A stretch of DNA of 64,000 nucleotides from contig NZ_DFBS01000042.1 of the NCBI RefSeq assembly GCF_002366715.1, positions 5,699-69,698 on the forward strand. The letters are read 5' to 3'. Both the position numbers and the translations under genes were made by a program. Below are positions 16,313-25,535 of the stretch, piece by piece. The stretch's first letter is position 1. Each line of letters opens with the position of its first letter. The stretch comes from Halomonas sp. UBA3074 (GTDB lineage Bacteria > Pseudomonadota > Gammaproteobacteria > Pseudomonadales > Halomonadaceae). The notes under the pieces are model-generated. The model saw only the letters and a program-made list of their open reading frames with translations. It ran no database searches and was not told the DNA's origin.

Positions 16313-18388
16313 TTAATAGCTCTCGAAAAGATACTCAATCGGCGTGGGGCGTCCAAACAGATAGCCCTGATAACGGTAACAGCCATGACCCCTTAGCCAT
16401 TCCAACTGCTCTTTTTTCTCTACCCCTTCCGCAACGACGGTTAAACCTAAACTGACGGCGAGCAAAATAGTGGTATCCACGATCGCTGCGTCTGTTTTGT
16501 CAGTGAGTAGTTCGCGAACAAACGACTGATCAATTTTTAATTCATCTAGCGGCAAGCGTTTTAGATAACTGAGCGATGAGTAGCCGGTACCAAAGTCGTC
16601 CAGCGCAAAGCGAATTCCCTTGGCACGCAGTTTTAACATAGTATTGCGTACCCGGATGGGCTCGCGCATCAACAGGCTTTCGGTTACCTCCAACACCAAC
16701 CGACCTGGCGGCGCTTGCGTCTCTGCTAACAGCGCCTCGACATCACTTACGAAGTCTGTCTGCTGAAATTGCACCGAACTCACGTTAACGGAAATGCTTA
16801 AAGGGGCATAAGCAGCTTGGTGCGACCACTTGGCCAATTGCTCACAGGCCGACCGAAGTACCCAATAACCGATCGGTACAATCAACCGATTCTCCTCAGC
16901 CAGCGGAATGAAGGTCGCCGGTGAAACCCAGCCACGCTCGGGGTGATACCACCGCAATAAGGCTTCAACTCCAAGTGTCACGCCCTGGTGGTCAACCTGC
17001 ACTTGGTAATGAAGCGCCAGCTCGTTGCGCTCAAGCGCCTTGTGCAGGTCAGCTTCGAGGCTGGCTCGCTCCAAAACGCTGGTCTGCATATCGGTGTTAA
17101 AAAAGCACAGCGTGTTGCCCCCGCCACTCTTGGCCTGCTGTAAGGCCATGTCGGCCTGTTGCAGCACATTATCCATACTATGTTCGCGCCCGGTGAACAG
17201 GGAAACACCAATACTGGCACTAATGGGTAACGAGTGGCCGCTGCTTACTTGGGCGATCGTTTCCAACAGTTGGCGGGAAACACGTTCTGCTTTTAGGGCG
17301 GCCTCGGTCTGCTGCTCGCCCAAGTTGTTCATCAGTACCACAAACTCATCGCTGCTAAAGCGCGCTAATGTAGAGTTTTCCTCAAGCCGCTGGCGAAGCT
17401 GGTCGGCCACATTGATCAATAGTTGATCGCCACTCTCATGACCCTGAATATCGTTGACCAGCCGAAAGTTATCCAAATCGATCACCAGCACGGCGCTATA
17501 CGAAGCGGCCCACTCGTCATGGTCAATGGCGGCCGTTAAGGAGTCCATCAGCAGTCGACGGTTTGGCAACCCTGTCAGCGAGTCATAGAAGGCCAGGAAG
17601 TGAGTACGCGACTGCATTTCCAGATAGTCAGTCAGTTCAGTCGAAATTCCACACAGCGAGGGAGGTGCACCGGGAGACATCGAGAGCGGCATTTTAATCG
17701 ACAAGAACGTTCTTACACGGCTCTCTCCCTTGAGAACATTACTCTCTTCAACCGTGACTTTTTTACTCGACGCCAAGACATTGAGATCGACCTGCTCCAT
17801 TTCAGCGGCGCTGCCCGCATCAAAAAACTCAGCATCGCGCTTACCAATGATTTTATCGGCGGGCAGGCCAAAGAGATCACTGATACGGCGATTAACGTAT
17901 TGGTACTCTAAGGTCGGCGACTTGATATAAATAAAGGCATCAACGCTATCTAAAATAGTCGCTAACATCTCTTTATTGGTTTGCAGCAACGCTCGGTTAT
18001 GCTGGACACGGCGTTTTAATAGCAGGTTGGCTAACAGCGCTAGCAGTAAAAAAACCACTAATAAGACAATGCCCCAACGCCCTAAGTAATCATCAGCACG
18101 GCGTAGCACATCAATAGGAACCGTCGCCGTAGAGGCTAATAAGACAGTATCGGCAAGCGTGTCGGCGTAGCCTAACCAATTCACCTGAAGTTCAACGCCA
18201 CTGAACGTCGAGCGTTCAGTGAGATTGAAAACGGCGATGTCCTGGCTAGCCTTTGCGAAACCATTAGGCGCGCATAAACACGTCACTAACAGAAACCCTA
18301 CTCCCGCTTTCAAGCTGCCACTCCGGCCAGGAGTAACAGCCTTTTTAAACCATTGGCGGCTATTATTGACAGCAACCGAATAACGCAT
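16313..18388 (-). CDS. Membrane PAS-GGDEF-EAL protein with degenerate GGDEF (SSDEF)
   Basis: This is a cyclic-di-GMP enzyme of 691 residues. Its parts are an N-terminal hydrophobic segment (28-45), a short periplasmic stretch, a second membrane helix (106-126), a PAS domain (about 142-255), a GGDEF domain (about 265-430) and an EAL domain (about 440-690). The GGDEF active site is changed to SSDEF (345-349), so cyclase activity is unlikely and the domain may sense GTP. The EAL domain keeps EALLRW (475-480), NVSSVQF, DDFGTGYSSL and KIDQSF, so it should be an active phosphodiesterase. A glutathione transferase gene ends 9 bases upstream on the same strand, suggesting joint transcription. Confidence 0.92.
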   Translation of the reverse strand: MRYSVAVNNSRQWFKKAVTPGRSGSLKAGVGFLLVTCLCAPNGFAKASQDIAVFNLTERSTFSGVELQVNWLGYADTLADTVLLASTATVPIDVLRRADDYLGRWGIVLLVVFLLLALLANLLLKRRVQHNRALLQTNKEMLATILDSVDAFIYIKSPTLEYQYVNRRISDLFGLPADKIIGKRDAEFFDAGSAAEMEQVDLNVLASSKKVTVEESNVLKGESRVRTFLSIKMPLSMSPGAPPSLCGISTELTDYLEMQSRTHFLAFYDSLTGLPNRRLLMDSLTAAIDHDEWAASYSAVLVIDLDNFRLVNDIQGHESGDQLLINVADQLRQRLEENSTLARFSSDEFVVLMNNLGEQQTEAALKAERVSRQLLETIAQVSSGHSLPISASIGVSLFTGREHSMDNVLQQADMALQQAKSGGGNTLCFFNTDMQTSVLERASLEADLHKALERNELALHYQVQVDHQGVTLGVEALLRWYHPERGWVSPATFIPLAEENRLIVPIGYWVLRSACEQLAKWSHQAAYAPLSISVNVSSVQFQQTDFVSDVEALLAETQAPPGRLVLEVTESLLMREPIRVRNTMLKLRAKGIRFALDDFGTGYSSLSYLKRLPLDELKIDQSFVRELLTDKTDAAIVDTTILLAVSLGLTVVAEGVEKKEQLEWLRGHGCYRYQGYLFGRPTPIEYLFESY

Positions 18389-18397
18389 AGCGGCTGT

Positions 18398-19069
18398 TCA
18401 CTGGCCAGGCAAAGTAAGCGGACCAGCACGCTCCACCACTCGCTGCCACGCGGGGTCTTGTTCAATACGCGCCACAAACGCCGCAATGGCAGAGTAGTGC
18501 TCTAGCGATTGAACAGCCGCCACGGCTTGAAGGGGAAAGCTCATCTGAATATCCGCACCGCTAGGCCATGGCCCCGCAAAGTTACCTTTTGCTGATAAGT
18601 GCTGATTAATAAAGGTAAGGTGCTGTTTTAGCTGCGGCGCTAAAAACCGTTTTCTCACCGTATCGCTAATGCCTTTCGCCAGCGGTTTGATTAGCCAAGG
18701 CGACTGCTTGGGGATTTGACTAAACACCAACTGCATCACTAGCAACGGCATCAGTGAGCCTTCGGCGTAATGCAGCCAGTAGCGGTAATCCACCCAGTCA
18801 TGCAACTCATCGGATGCCGGCTGGCAGCGTCCCTCACCATAACGATGCAGCAGATAATCAATAATCGCGCCTGACTCAGCCACGGTAATATCACCATCGG
18901 TAATCACCGGTGATTTACCAAGCGGGTGGATTTTTTTCAGCGAGTCGGGAGCTTGCTGAGTTTTACCATCGCGTTGATAAACGACCAGCTCATAGTCCAG
19001 TTCTAACGTCTCTAATAACCATAGAATTCGATGCGAACGGGACTTTTCCAGATGGTGAACGTGAATCAT
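18398..19069 (-). CDS. Glutathione S-transferase family protein
   Basis: This is a cytoplasmic glutathione transferase of 223 residues. The N-terminal thioredoxin-like domain starts MIHVHHLEKSRSHRILWLLE. It contains the conserved Pro of HPLGKSPVI and the glutathione-binding pair in VAESGAIIDYLL. The C-terminal helical domain follows from about residue 90. The ATG at 19067-19069 has GGAG upstream; the longer frame to 19138 adds 23 non-homologous residues. It is immediately followed by the membrane EAL gene, only 9 bases apart. The substrate is unknown. Confidence 0.9.
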   Translation of the reverse strand: MIHVHHLEKSRSHRILWLLETLELDYELVVYQRDGKTQQAPDSLKKIHPLGKSPVITDGDITVAESGAIIDYLLHRYGEGRCQPASDELHDWVDYRYWLHYAEGSLMPLLVMQLVFSQIPKQSPWLIKPLAKGISDTVRKRFLAPQLKQHLTFINQHLSAKGNFAGPWPSGADIQMSFPLQAVAAVQSLEHYSAIAAFVARIEQDPAWQRVVERAGPLTLPGQ

Positions 19070-19242
19070 AAATACTCCATGAGCTGAGTTATGCGCCAGC
19101 ATTGCACTGGCGACAGTAATCCTTTCCTGCTGGCACATTCAGCTTAGTACCATAAAGACCATCATCATAGGATCAATAGACTAAGATTAGCACCAACACA
19201 GCGTTGAACCCATGAAAGCATCGAACTAACGAAAATTAACGG

Positions 19243-19818
19243 TTACCGAGGCGCATGACGCCACCGTGCTAACAGATCGAGCGGTGACCATTTGCCTTGC
19301 AGCCAGGGCGCTAATAAGCGCATTGAGAGGGGAATAAATACAAACACCATGACTGGCGTTAGCATCATGGTGCTAACCACTACCCGCGGCACCAACGCCC
19401 AGTCGGCCAATACACCACCAAATACCCATTGAAAAAGCAGCGAGATAGGAAAGAAGGCCAGCCAAACGGCCACCGCCTGTTTCCAACGCGGCGGCGCACT
19501 GCTGCCACCGTTTTGAAACCAGGTGTCTAACCCCATGGCACGATGTTCTTGAGGCGCTTCATACAAGCCTTTACCGCGCGCCAACCACGCATGGCGTGAA
19601 GCAGAGTGCTCCCAGGCGGCTAACGTTTCGCTACTGCTAAAACGGAATATAATCTGATACTCATCGTCATCAGCAGGGGGCGCTAAAACACCCGAACCCA
19701 GGTAGCCCATAAAATCAGCCGCTAGCTCACGGCCTTCGTTCAGCCAACGGTTAAAATCAGCATAGCGGCCGTGCTCGACGCGACGAGCCACCATCAATGT
19801 GACAGGTGAGGCAGACAT
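19243..19818 (-). CDS. Antibiotic biosynthesis monooxygenase (ABM) domain protein with two membrane helices
   Basis: The 191-residue protein has an ABM ferredoxin-like domain in residues 1-100 (VTLMVARRVEHGRYADFNRWLNE, then YQIIFRFSSSETLAAWEHSASRHAWL). Two hydrophobic helices follow at about 113-133 and 140-166, then a basic tail. This ABM-plus-membrane-tail arrangement is a known uncharacterised family (COG3224-like). It probably acts at the inner face of the membrane, but neither enzyme activity nor partner can be read from the sequence. It is flanked by intergenic gaps on both sides and appears monocistronic. Confidence 0.8.
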   Translation of the reverse strand: MSASPVTLMVARRVEHGRYADFNRWLNEGRELAADFMGYLGSGVLAPPADDDEYQIIFRFSSSETLAAWEHSASRHAWLARGKGLYEAPQEHRAMGLDTWFQNGGSSAPPRWKQAVAVWLAFFPISLLFQWVFGGVLADWALVPRVVVSTMMLTPVMVFVFIPLSMRLLAPWLQGKWSPLDLLARWRHAPR

Positions 19819-19940
19819 GGTATATCTCCTAATGTGTCGACAGCCAAGGCTGGGTAAGCCGGCTGTTTGCTTTCAAGCGGGTGAGCCCGAAAGTCCAAGT
19901 GCACATTATACAAGCAATGTTGATGCCATGCTGTGACTGT

Positions 19941-20354
19941 TTAGCTTATATCAGTTTGCGAGGCGTAGAGCCCAACCCCCGGCACTGGGTGGGGGCGTTC
20001 ACCGCGCTGAAACGCACAGACATGGCGATAGATTTCTACCGCCCCCAGAATGGCATCCGCTTCCTGCTTATCCGGCGCTACCACGGGCCCTTTATGCTCG
20101 CCCTCGCTGCGCAACACGGCGTCTACTTCGTCCCGGTAACGGCTAAGCAAATGTTCCAGGTTGAGTCTTATACGGTGAACTTCCAAGCTAAAAGCTTGGC
20201 GCTGATCAGTGCGTTTCAGAATGTCCAACGGATTATTGGCGGCATCGATCAAGCTTTCCAAGGTCGAAAAGACTAACTTTTCAGCACTGTTTAAATTGGG
20301 AATAATGGAATAAATCAGCTCATTGATCGTTATCGTTGTTTCATCGTGGTGCAT
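19941..20354 (-). CDS. Hypothetical protein downstream of DUF2835 gene
   Basis: I do not recognise this 137-residue protein. It is mostly helical in appearance (ELIYSIIPNLNSAEKLVFSTLESLIDAA, then HRIRLNLEHLLSRYRDEVDAVLR), soluble, and without a signal peptide. The ATG at 20352-20354 is used; a TTG two codons further upstream is possible. The DUF2835 gene ends only a few bases upstream on the same strand, so the two are co-transcribed. Its downstream stretch is free of genes for 120 bases. Confidence 0.65.
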   Translation of the reverse strand: MHHDETTITINELIYSIIPNLNSAEKLVFSTLESLIDAANNPLDILKRTDQRQAFSLEVHRIRLNLEHLLSRYRDEVDAVLRSEGEHKGPVVAPDKQEADAILGAVEIYRHVCAFQRGERPHPVPGVGLYASQTDIS

Positions 20355-20361
20355 AGGCAAC

Positions 20362-20589
20362 TCAACGTCCGGTTAATGCAACAATGCTGATAAATCGGCC
20401 ATGTTCAGAAAAACTTAACCGATAAATACCGTGCACACCGTCACGCCCGACCACACGGCGAATGGCCTCGGCAGGAAATATGACCCAACGCCCATCGACG
20501 CTGCGAGTGCGCACATTCGCAATGCGCCCTTCGTAATGGGCCAAGCACTCGTCATAATTCAGATTAATGGCAACGTCGATAGTGGGCAT
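20362..20589 (-). CDS. DUF2835 family protein
   Basis: This 75-residue protein matches the small gammaproteobacterial DUF2835 family: INLNYDECLAHYEGRIANVRTRSVDGRWVIFPAEAIRRVV, then GIYRLSFSEHGRFISI. The function of the family is unknown, and the all-beta character with conserved FPA motif suggests a small ligand- or RNA-binding fold. It is the first gene of a two-gene unit with the hypothetical protein that follows. Confidence 0.82.
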   Translation of the reverse strand: MPTIDVAINLNYDECLAHYEGRIANVRTRSVDGRWVIFPAEAIRRVVGRDGVHGIYRLSFSEHGRFISIVALTGR

Positions 20590-20759
20590 AGGAGTGTGGG
20601 AATAGAGTGTGGGGACCGTTGGAAAGGATCAGGATAGCGAAGCGTGATAGTCAAAACGTTGATGATTCATCGATAAAACCCATAGCGCTCACTTGCACTG
20701 TCTGCATCGCTCGCTAATACTTCATGGTATCCCAACTCGTACTTTGTCGGTAATTATCT

Positions 20760-21440
20760 ATGGCCATGGCTTCCATCAGCACTTCTTCGCTCACGGCGTG
20801 GGCCAACCCATCAGTGGCCTCGCACTCACCGCGTGTCGAGCAAGCACCGAAAGATAGCGCTGTTAACAAAGACACGGCTTCTACCGACGCTTCCAGCACC
20901 AGTGAAGAAAACAGCAGTGAAACAGCAGGCCCAAAACGGGCTGATGGCACCCCGATGGCGCCGGAAGAGATTCAACAACTAGAACAGCTTAAGCAGACCG
21001 ACCGCGAAGTACGCCAGCACGAGATGGCTCACCAAGTGGCCGGCGGTGCTTATACCGGTGGCGCCAGCTACGATTATGAAGTGGGCCCTGATGGTAAGCG
21101 CTACGCAGTCGCTGGCGAAGTGCCGATTGATTACGGCCCGGTGCCTAACGACCCCCAAGCGACGATCGAAAAAATGCAGACCGTGATCGCCGCCGCCATG
21201 GCCCCTGCCGACCCCTCGCCGAAAGATCATCAGGTGGCCGCTCAAGCACGGCAGTATTTACTCGAAGCCAAGCTTGACGCCGCCATGCAACGCAGTGAAA
21301 TGGAGCAAGCTCGCAGCGCCGGTGCCACTGAAGTAAAGGATGACGAGGCGGCGCCAGACAGTGAGAGCCCCGCGACGAATTCATCCACCGCGATGGCTTC
21401 AGCAACGCCCGACGCCTCCGCTGAGCAGCAGGCTGCTTAA
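20760..21440 (+). CDS. SprA-related putative metalloprotease (HEMAH motif)
   Basis: This 226-residue protein belongs to the SprA-related (CJM1_0395-like) family. Its core, residues 73-160, contains REVRQHEMAHQVAGGAYTGGASYDYEVGPDGKRYAVAGEVPID; HEMAH is an HExxH zinc-protease motif. Low-complexity Ser/Thr/Ala/Glu-rich stretches flank the core on both sides (about 20-65 and 180-226). No signal peptide is obvious. The protease activity is predicted by motif only. It converges with the c-di-GMP gene at 21446 with five bases between stop codons. Confidence 0.82.
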   Translation: MAMASISTSSLTAWANPSVASHSPRVEQAPKDSAVNKDTASTDASSTSEENSSETAGPKRADGTPMAPEEIQQLEQLKQTDREVRQHEMAHQVAGGAYTGGASYDYEVGPDGKRYAVAGEVPIDYGPVPNDPQATIEKMQTVIAAAMAPADPSPKDHQVAAQARQYLLEAKLDAAMQRSEMEQARSAGATEVKDDEAAPDSESPATNSSTAMASATPDASAEQQAA

Positions 21441-21445
21441 CGGCC

Positions 21446-23242
21446 TCATTTCCCAAGGGAGTTCCAATCTGCCCGCGTTGGCCAGGCCGCCAGCCAAGCT
21501 GGCAATGCCTTGGCGGGCATGGGACGCGCAATCCCGTAGCCCTGCGCTAGCTCACACCCCAGCCCTATGAGCGCTTTCGCATGGGCAAGGGTTTCCACCC
21601 CTTCTGCCAGCATGGGCCGCTTAAAGCGATTCGCCATGTAAATAACGCTCTCTACGATCGCCATATCGTCTTGGTCGCTAAGCATATCGCGCACAAAACT
21701 CTGGTCAATTTTGATCAAATTGACCGGCAGCTGGCGCAAATGGGTGAGTGACGAAAACCCGGTACCAAAATCATCAATGGCAAAGCTCACGCCAAGCACC
21801 TGACAGCGCGACATATTTTGCAGCGCGGCCTGCGTGTCGTGCATGGCGGCACTCTCCAGCACTTCGAGTTTTAACATCGAAGGCGACACGTCAGGATGAC
21901 GTGCCAACAATTCAGCGAGGCGTTGACTAAAATTACTGGCGAGTAGATGCGTCGGGCTTATGTTCACGTTGATGGGCAACGCGATACCTTGGGTGTGCCA
22001 CTCCGCCAACTGGCAGAGCGCTCGTTCGATGACCCACTCGCCAAGGTCTACTTCTAACGGCGTAGCATCGATAATGGGAAGGAACTGACCAGGCGCAAGC
22101 AATCCCTGCTCCGGGTGCTGCCAACGAATCAATGCCTCGACCCCCACTACCTTGCCACTGCGCATATCTACCTGCGGCTGATAGTAAAGACACAGCTCGT
22201 CGTTATTGAGAGCGTCGACAAAGCGCTGGCGCTGTTCGTGACGGACCTGCAGCAAGCGGTCGTGGTTAGGATCGAATATGTGAAACGTATCGCGGCCACG
22301 CTGCTTTGCACGGTACATCGCCTGATTGGCATGGCGTAACAGCACATCGCCTTGAACGTGGTCATTCGGGTAAAGCGTGACCCCTAAGCTGGCCGTCAAA
22401 TGGATGCTCTGCCCATCGACCATCAGCGGTTGGCGAATGGAGGCTAACAACTGGTCAAAAAAATCATCGTCGACGCCGTGGTGCAGCAACAGCACGAATT
22501 CGTCACCGCCTACCCGCGCCAACACGTCATCACCGAACAGCAGATGGCTAATGCGCTGTGAAAACGAGGAGAGCAGCGCATCACCCACCGGCGCGCCTAA
22601 TCGATCATTAATGTTTTTGAAGAAATCGATATCCAATGAGCATACCGCCAACGGTAGCTGCTTGGCCTCTGCATGCTGCATCGACTCCTGAATCAACTGG
22701 GTTAGCAGTTGCAGGTTGGGCAACCCCGTCAAGGCATCAAAATAGACTTCCCGGTTGAGGTGACGTGCATGCGCGGGGATGGCCGAGAGATCCGCCAGCA
22801 CAATGACATGGTGATTGATGACCGCCTGCTCGTCGCGAACACGGTTAATCGACATCATCCCCGGGTAAAACTGGCCGTCGTGGCTACGATAACTCACTTG
22901 GCTTTTACTGCGATCACGCAACTGTAGCTCTTCACGCATCACGCGCGTCGTGCGGCTGTCATTCAGCGGCAATATACTAAACGCTTCTGGCGTTTTGCCT
23001 TGCACATCGCCCAGCGTCATCCCCGTTAACTCACAAAAAGCAGGGTTCACGTCCATTACCCGGTTTTCCGCATCGGTAATGATGATCGCCTCGTTGGCGT
23101 AGCAAAAAACCGTTTCAGCAAGCGAGGCTGAATAGCTAATGGCCGATCTTGGCATCAGCGTTGAGCGAGACAGTACGGATATTGGCTGGGTGGATAGCTG
23201 AGACAAAGACTGTTCCTTCGATAAATTCAAGGATTCATACAT
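21446..23242 (-). CDS. PAS-GGDEF-EAL cyclic-di-GMP signalling protein
   Basis: This 598-residue cytoplasmic protein has a PAS domain (about 40-155), a GGDEF domain (about 165-325) with intact GGDEF at 245-249, and an EAL domain (about 335-590) with EALIRW at 369-374. The metal and base residues (NVNISPTHL, DDFGTGFSSL, KIDQSF, AEGVE) are all present. Both cyclase and phosphodiesterase sites look active, so the net activity must be set by signals through the PAS domain. There is no membrane segment. The first 30 residues are not part of a domain, and a start at residue 31 (MPRSAIS) is possible. It is not in an obvious operon. Confidence 0.93.
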   Translation of the reverse strand: MYESLNLSKEQSLSQLSTQPISVLSRSTLMPRSAISYSASLAETVFCYANEAIIITDAENRVMDVNPAFCELTGMTLGDVQGKTPEAFSILPLNDSRTTRVMREELQLRDRSKSQVSYRSHDGQFYPGMMSINRVRDEQAVINHHVIVLADLSAIPAHARHLNREVYFDALTGLPNLQLLTQLIQESMQHAEAKQLPLAVCSLDIDFFKNINDRLGAPVGDALLSSFSQRISHLLFGDDVLARVGGDEFVLLLHHGVDDDFFDQLLASIRQPLMVDGQSIHLTASLGVTLYPNDHVQGDVLLRHANQAMYRAKQRGRDTFHIFDPNHDRLLQVRHEQRQRFVDALNNDELCLYYQPQVDMRSGKVVGVEALIRWQHPEQGLLAPGQFLPIIDATPLEVDLGEWVIERALCQLAEWHTQGIALPINVNISPTHLLASNFSQRLAELLARHPDVSPSMLKLEVLESAAMHDTQAALQNMSRCQVLGVSFAIDDFGTGFSSLTHLRQLPVNLIKIDQSFVRDMLSDQDDMAIVESVIYMANRFKRPMLAEGVETLAHAKALIGLGCELAQGYGIARPMPAKALPAWLAAWPTRADWNSLGK

Positions 23243-23435
23243 ACGTCTTTGCTCTCCTTGTTGTTGTAGGCCCTTAAAGACTGACCTTTCGTTATCGACC
23301 CCTACGGGTAGGGCCGGACACGTATGGCGCCGTTATCCAATCGGCTGCGCTATGAAGCAACACACCTATTCACATTGTGTTACCGCTTAGGTTTATTCAA
23401 AGCCACAGTAGGTTATCGGCCCCGATCGCAATAAC

Positions 23436-23903
23436 TTAAGGCGCGGGACTCGCGGCCCCCAAAAAGCGCGCCTGCCAGTAGTCGATTTCTAACGGCACGC
23501 TGACCACGGCGCGGCCATTGCCGGGTGCATGAATCATTTGGCCATCACCACGGTAAATGCCAACGTGGGTGGCTTTACGGCGGTCACCAAAAAAGAGCAG
23601 GTCGCCTGGACGCGGCGATGCGATGGAAGGCAGCGCTCGAAACTGCTCATCGGCGGTGCGTGGCACACGTATCCCCGCCGCTCGGTAGGTCATCTCTACC
23701 AGTCCTGAACAGTCCAACCCTTCCGGCGTATTGCCACCGAAGCGGTAAGGCGTGCCAATGGCCTGCTGGGCGTGGGAAAGGATCAGTGCACGCTCCATAG
23801 AGAGCCCGGCGCGATTGGGAGGCGCCTCGATAGGGGTAAGGTCGCGGCTTGCGCAGCCCGCCAGTAACAGCATTAACAAGCAGGCAAACAGCCACCTACT
23901 CAT
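23436..23903 (-). CDS. NlpC/P60 family lipoprotein (peptidoglycan endopeptidase)
   Basis: This 155-residue lipoprotein has a signal sequence ending in the lipobox LLAGC. The NlpC/P60 cysteine peptidase domain then follows, which cuts D-Glu-mDAP type bonds in peptidoglycan. The catalytic Cys is in GLDCSGLVEMTY, the first His in ATHVGIYRGDG and the third polar residue in MIHAPGNG. The domain also shows GTPYRFGGNTPEG and RPGDLLFF. The ATG at 23901-23903 is preferred, since the 15 extra upstream residues would disrupt the signal peptide. It resembles the Spr/MepS group of lipoproteins. Confidence 0.9.
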   Translation of the reverse strand: MSRWLFACLLMLLLAGCASRDLTPIEAPPNRAGLSMERALILSHAQQAIGTPYRFGGNTPEGLDCSGLVEMTYRAAGIRVPRTADEQFRALPSIASPRPGDLLFFGDRRKATHVGIYRGDGQMIHAPGNGRAVVSVPLEIDYWQARFLGAASPAP

Positions 23904-24013
23904 TGCTATAGAACCGCAAGGTAAAGACAACAGACGAGCCAAGCACATGGGCAGCCGCTCCGGTAAACCTACTTGCCCCCATCATCGCGCAAAGCCTGCC
24001 TAGCCGCCAATGG

Positions 24014-24643
24014 TTAACGGCCTATCCACTCGACAAACGTTGTCTCACCCAGGGAGTGTCGCTCATGACGCACCCGGCTCAGCGCAGCGTAAGGCAGGTC
24101 CATCGCCAATATCCGCGAAAGCGGTTGCGCTATTACTTGGCGCAGCAGGCCATTGCAGACAAAAAGATGCGCCACGACGAGCACATGCTTTCCTGGAGGA
24201 TTGGCAAGCAGTTGCTGCCACACCTCCGCTAGGCGCGCATCAAAGGCCTGAATAGTTTCACCACCCGGCGGCGATACCGTGGCTGGATCGTACCAAAACG
24301 CATTCATTCGCTCGGTGCCTTCTTCTGCAAACACTTGGGCATGCGTCTTAGCTTCCCACTGCCCCAAGTGCAGCTCGGCTAGGTCGTCCTCCACCTGAAC
24401 GGGCAAGTCAAACTCTTCACCTAGCCACAGCGCAAACTCACGACAGCGCATGAGGGGCGAAGTGACAATCGCGTCATAAGGCAGGTGGCCTTCGACCGTA
24501 TGGCGCATAACGGCATCGGTCACCTGCTGCCAGCCCGTCTCGCTCAGCGGATGATCGGTGGCGCCACGCAGCATACGCCCGCCTACCGGCTCACCGTGGC
24601 GCAACAAATCAATGGTGGTGATCTCCGCATCGGGAAAACGCAT
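24014..24643 (-). CDS. Histidine phosphatase family protein at end of phn operon
   Basis: This 209-residue enzyme is of the phosphoglycerate mutase-like histidine phosphatase superfamily. LLRHGEP carries the phosphorylated histidine, TSPLMRCREFA the second phosphate-binding arginine, AELHLGQWEAKT the acid, and VVAHLFVCN the second histidine. The start at 24641-24643 is chosen to follow the phnE stop codon at 24676; the longer frame would overlap phnE. It lies 32 bases after the last phn permease gene and so is probably part of that operon. A cobalamin (CobC-like) role is possible by similarity, but the context suggests removal of phosphate from an imported compound. Confidence 0.85.
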   Translation of the reverse strand: MRFPDAEITTIDLLRHGEPVGGRMLRGATDHPLSETGWQQVTDAVMRHTVEGHLPYDAIVTSPLMRCREFALWLGEEFDLPVQVEDDLAELHLGQWEAKTHAQVFAEEGTERMNAFWYDPATVSPPGGETIQAFDARLAEVWQQLLANPPGKHVLVVAHLFVCNGLLRQVIAQPLSRILAMDLPYAALSRVRHERHSLGETTFVEWIGR

Positions 24644-24675
24644 ACTCAGCCCTCGCTTATTGATGCCGCTGTCGA

Positions 24676-25491
24676 TTAAATAATCGCGTGACGCACACGC
24701 GCGGAAACCCACTCGGACACCAGTACGGTGGCGAAAATCATGATAAAAATGACGCTGACCTGGTCCCAGGCGAGGCTGTTGATCGAGGCATTTAGCTGCA
24801 AACCGATCCCGCCTGCACCCACCAACCCTAACACCGTCGATTCGCGGATATTGATATCCCAGCGATAGACGCTAATACCGGCAAAGGCAGGCATGACTTG
24901 CGGCAGCACGCCATAGTTCATCACCTGCAGGCGGCTTGCCCCGGTCGCGCTTATCGCCTCGACGGGCGTCGGGTGGATCTCTTCAATCGCCTCATAAAGC
25001 AGCTTGCCGACAAAGCCAATCGAGCGCAGGGCGATGGCGATAATCCCCGCCAATACACCCGGGCCAAGAATAGTAACTAGCAGCATTGCCCAGATCAGCG
25101 AGTTGATCGAGCGGGATGAAACAATGATCATCAGCGCCAGACTACGCACCAGCGGGTGCGGCGTGGTATTACGTGCCGCCATAAACGCCACGGGAAACGC
25201 CATCATAATGCCAATGGCGGTGCCCAGGGTGGCGATGTTAATGGTGTCCCACATGGGCTTCCAGAGCACATTGGCGTAGCCCCACTCCGGCGGCGTCATG
25301 CGGCTGATCAGGTCTGCCCCTTGACGGCCAGCGTCTTCGACAAATACCCACATGGTATTGTCGGAAATCATCTTCCAGCAGAGCAGAAAGAGACTGACAC
25401 CCGCCAGCCAAGCCAGGTACTGCAGCCATTGGGCGCGGGTGGTGCGCCGCCGCCAAACCGGCAGACCCTGGGGGTTAGTAGATACTGGCAT
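24676..25491 (-). CDS. phnE: Phosphonate/phosphite ABC transporter permease PhnE (second copy in operon)
   Basis: This 271-residue inner-membrane permease has about six membrane segments and the PhnE pattern. PhnE features seen are the early DTINIATLGTAIGIMMAFPVAFMAARNTTPHPL, the EAA-like cytoplasmic loop EAISATGASRLQVMNYGVLPQVMPAF, and ESTVLGLVGAGGIGLQL. It is paired with another PhnE encoded upstream, and the two would form the heterodimeric channel. Forty-four bases separate it from the first permease gene. Confidence 0.93.
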   Translation of the reverse strand: MPVSTNPQGLPVWRRRTTRAQWLQYLAWLAGVSLFLLCWKMISDNTMWVFVEDAGRQGADLISRMTPPEWGYANVLWKPMWDTINIATLGTAIGIMMAFPVAFMAARNTTPHPLVRSLALMIIVSSRSINSLIWAMLLVTILGPGVLAGIIAIALRSIGFVGKLLYEAIEEIHPTPVEAISATGASRLQVMNYGVLPQVMPAFAGISVYRWDINIRESTVLGLVGAGGIGLQLNASINSLAWDQVSVIFIMIFATVLVSEWVSARVRHAII

Positions 25492-25535
25492 CGCGATTCT
25501 CCAAATATAACAGGCCAGGGGCGGCTAATAAGCGC

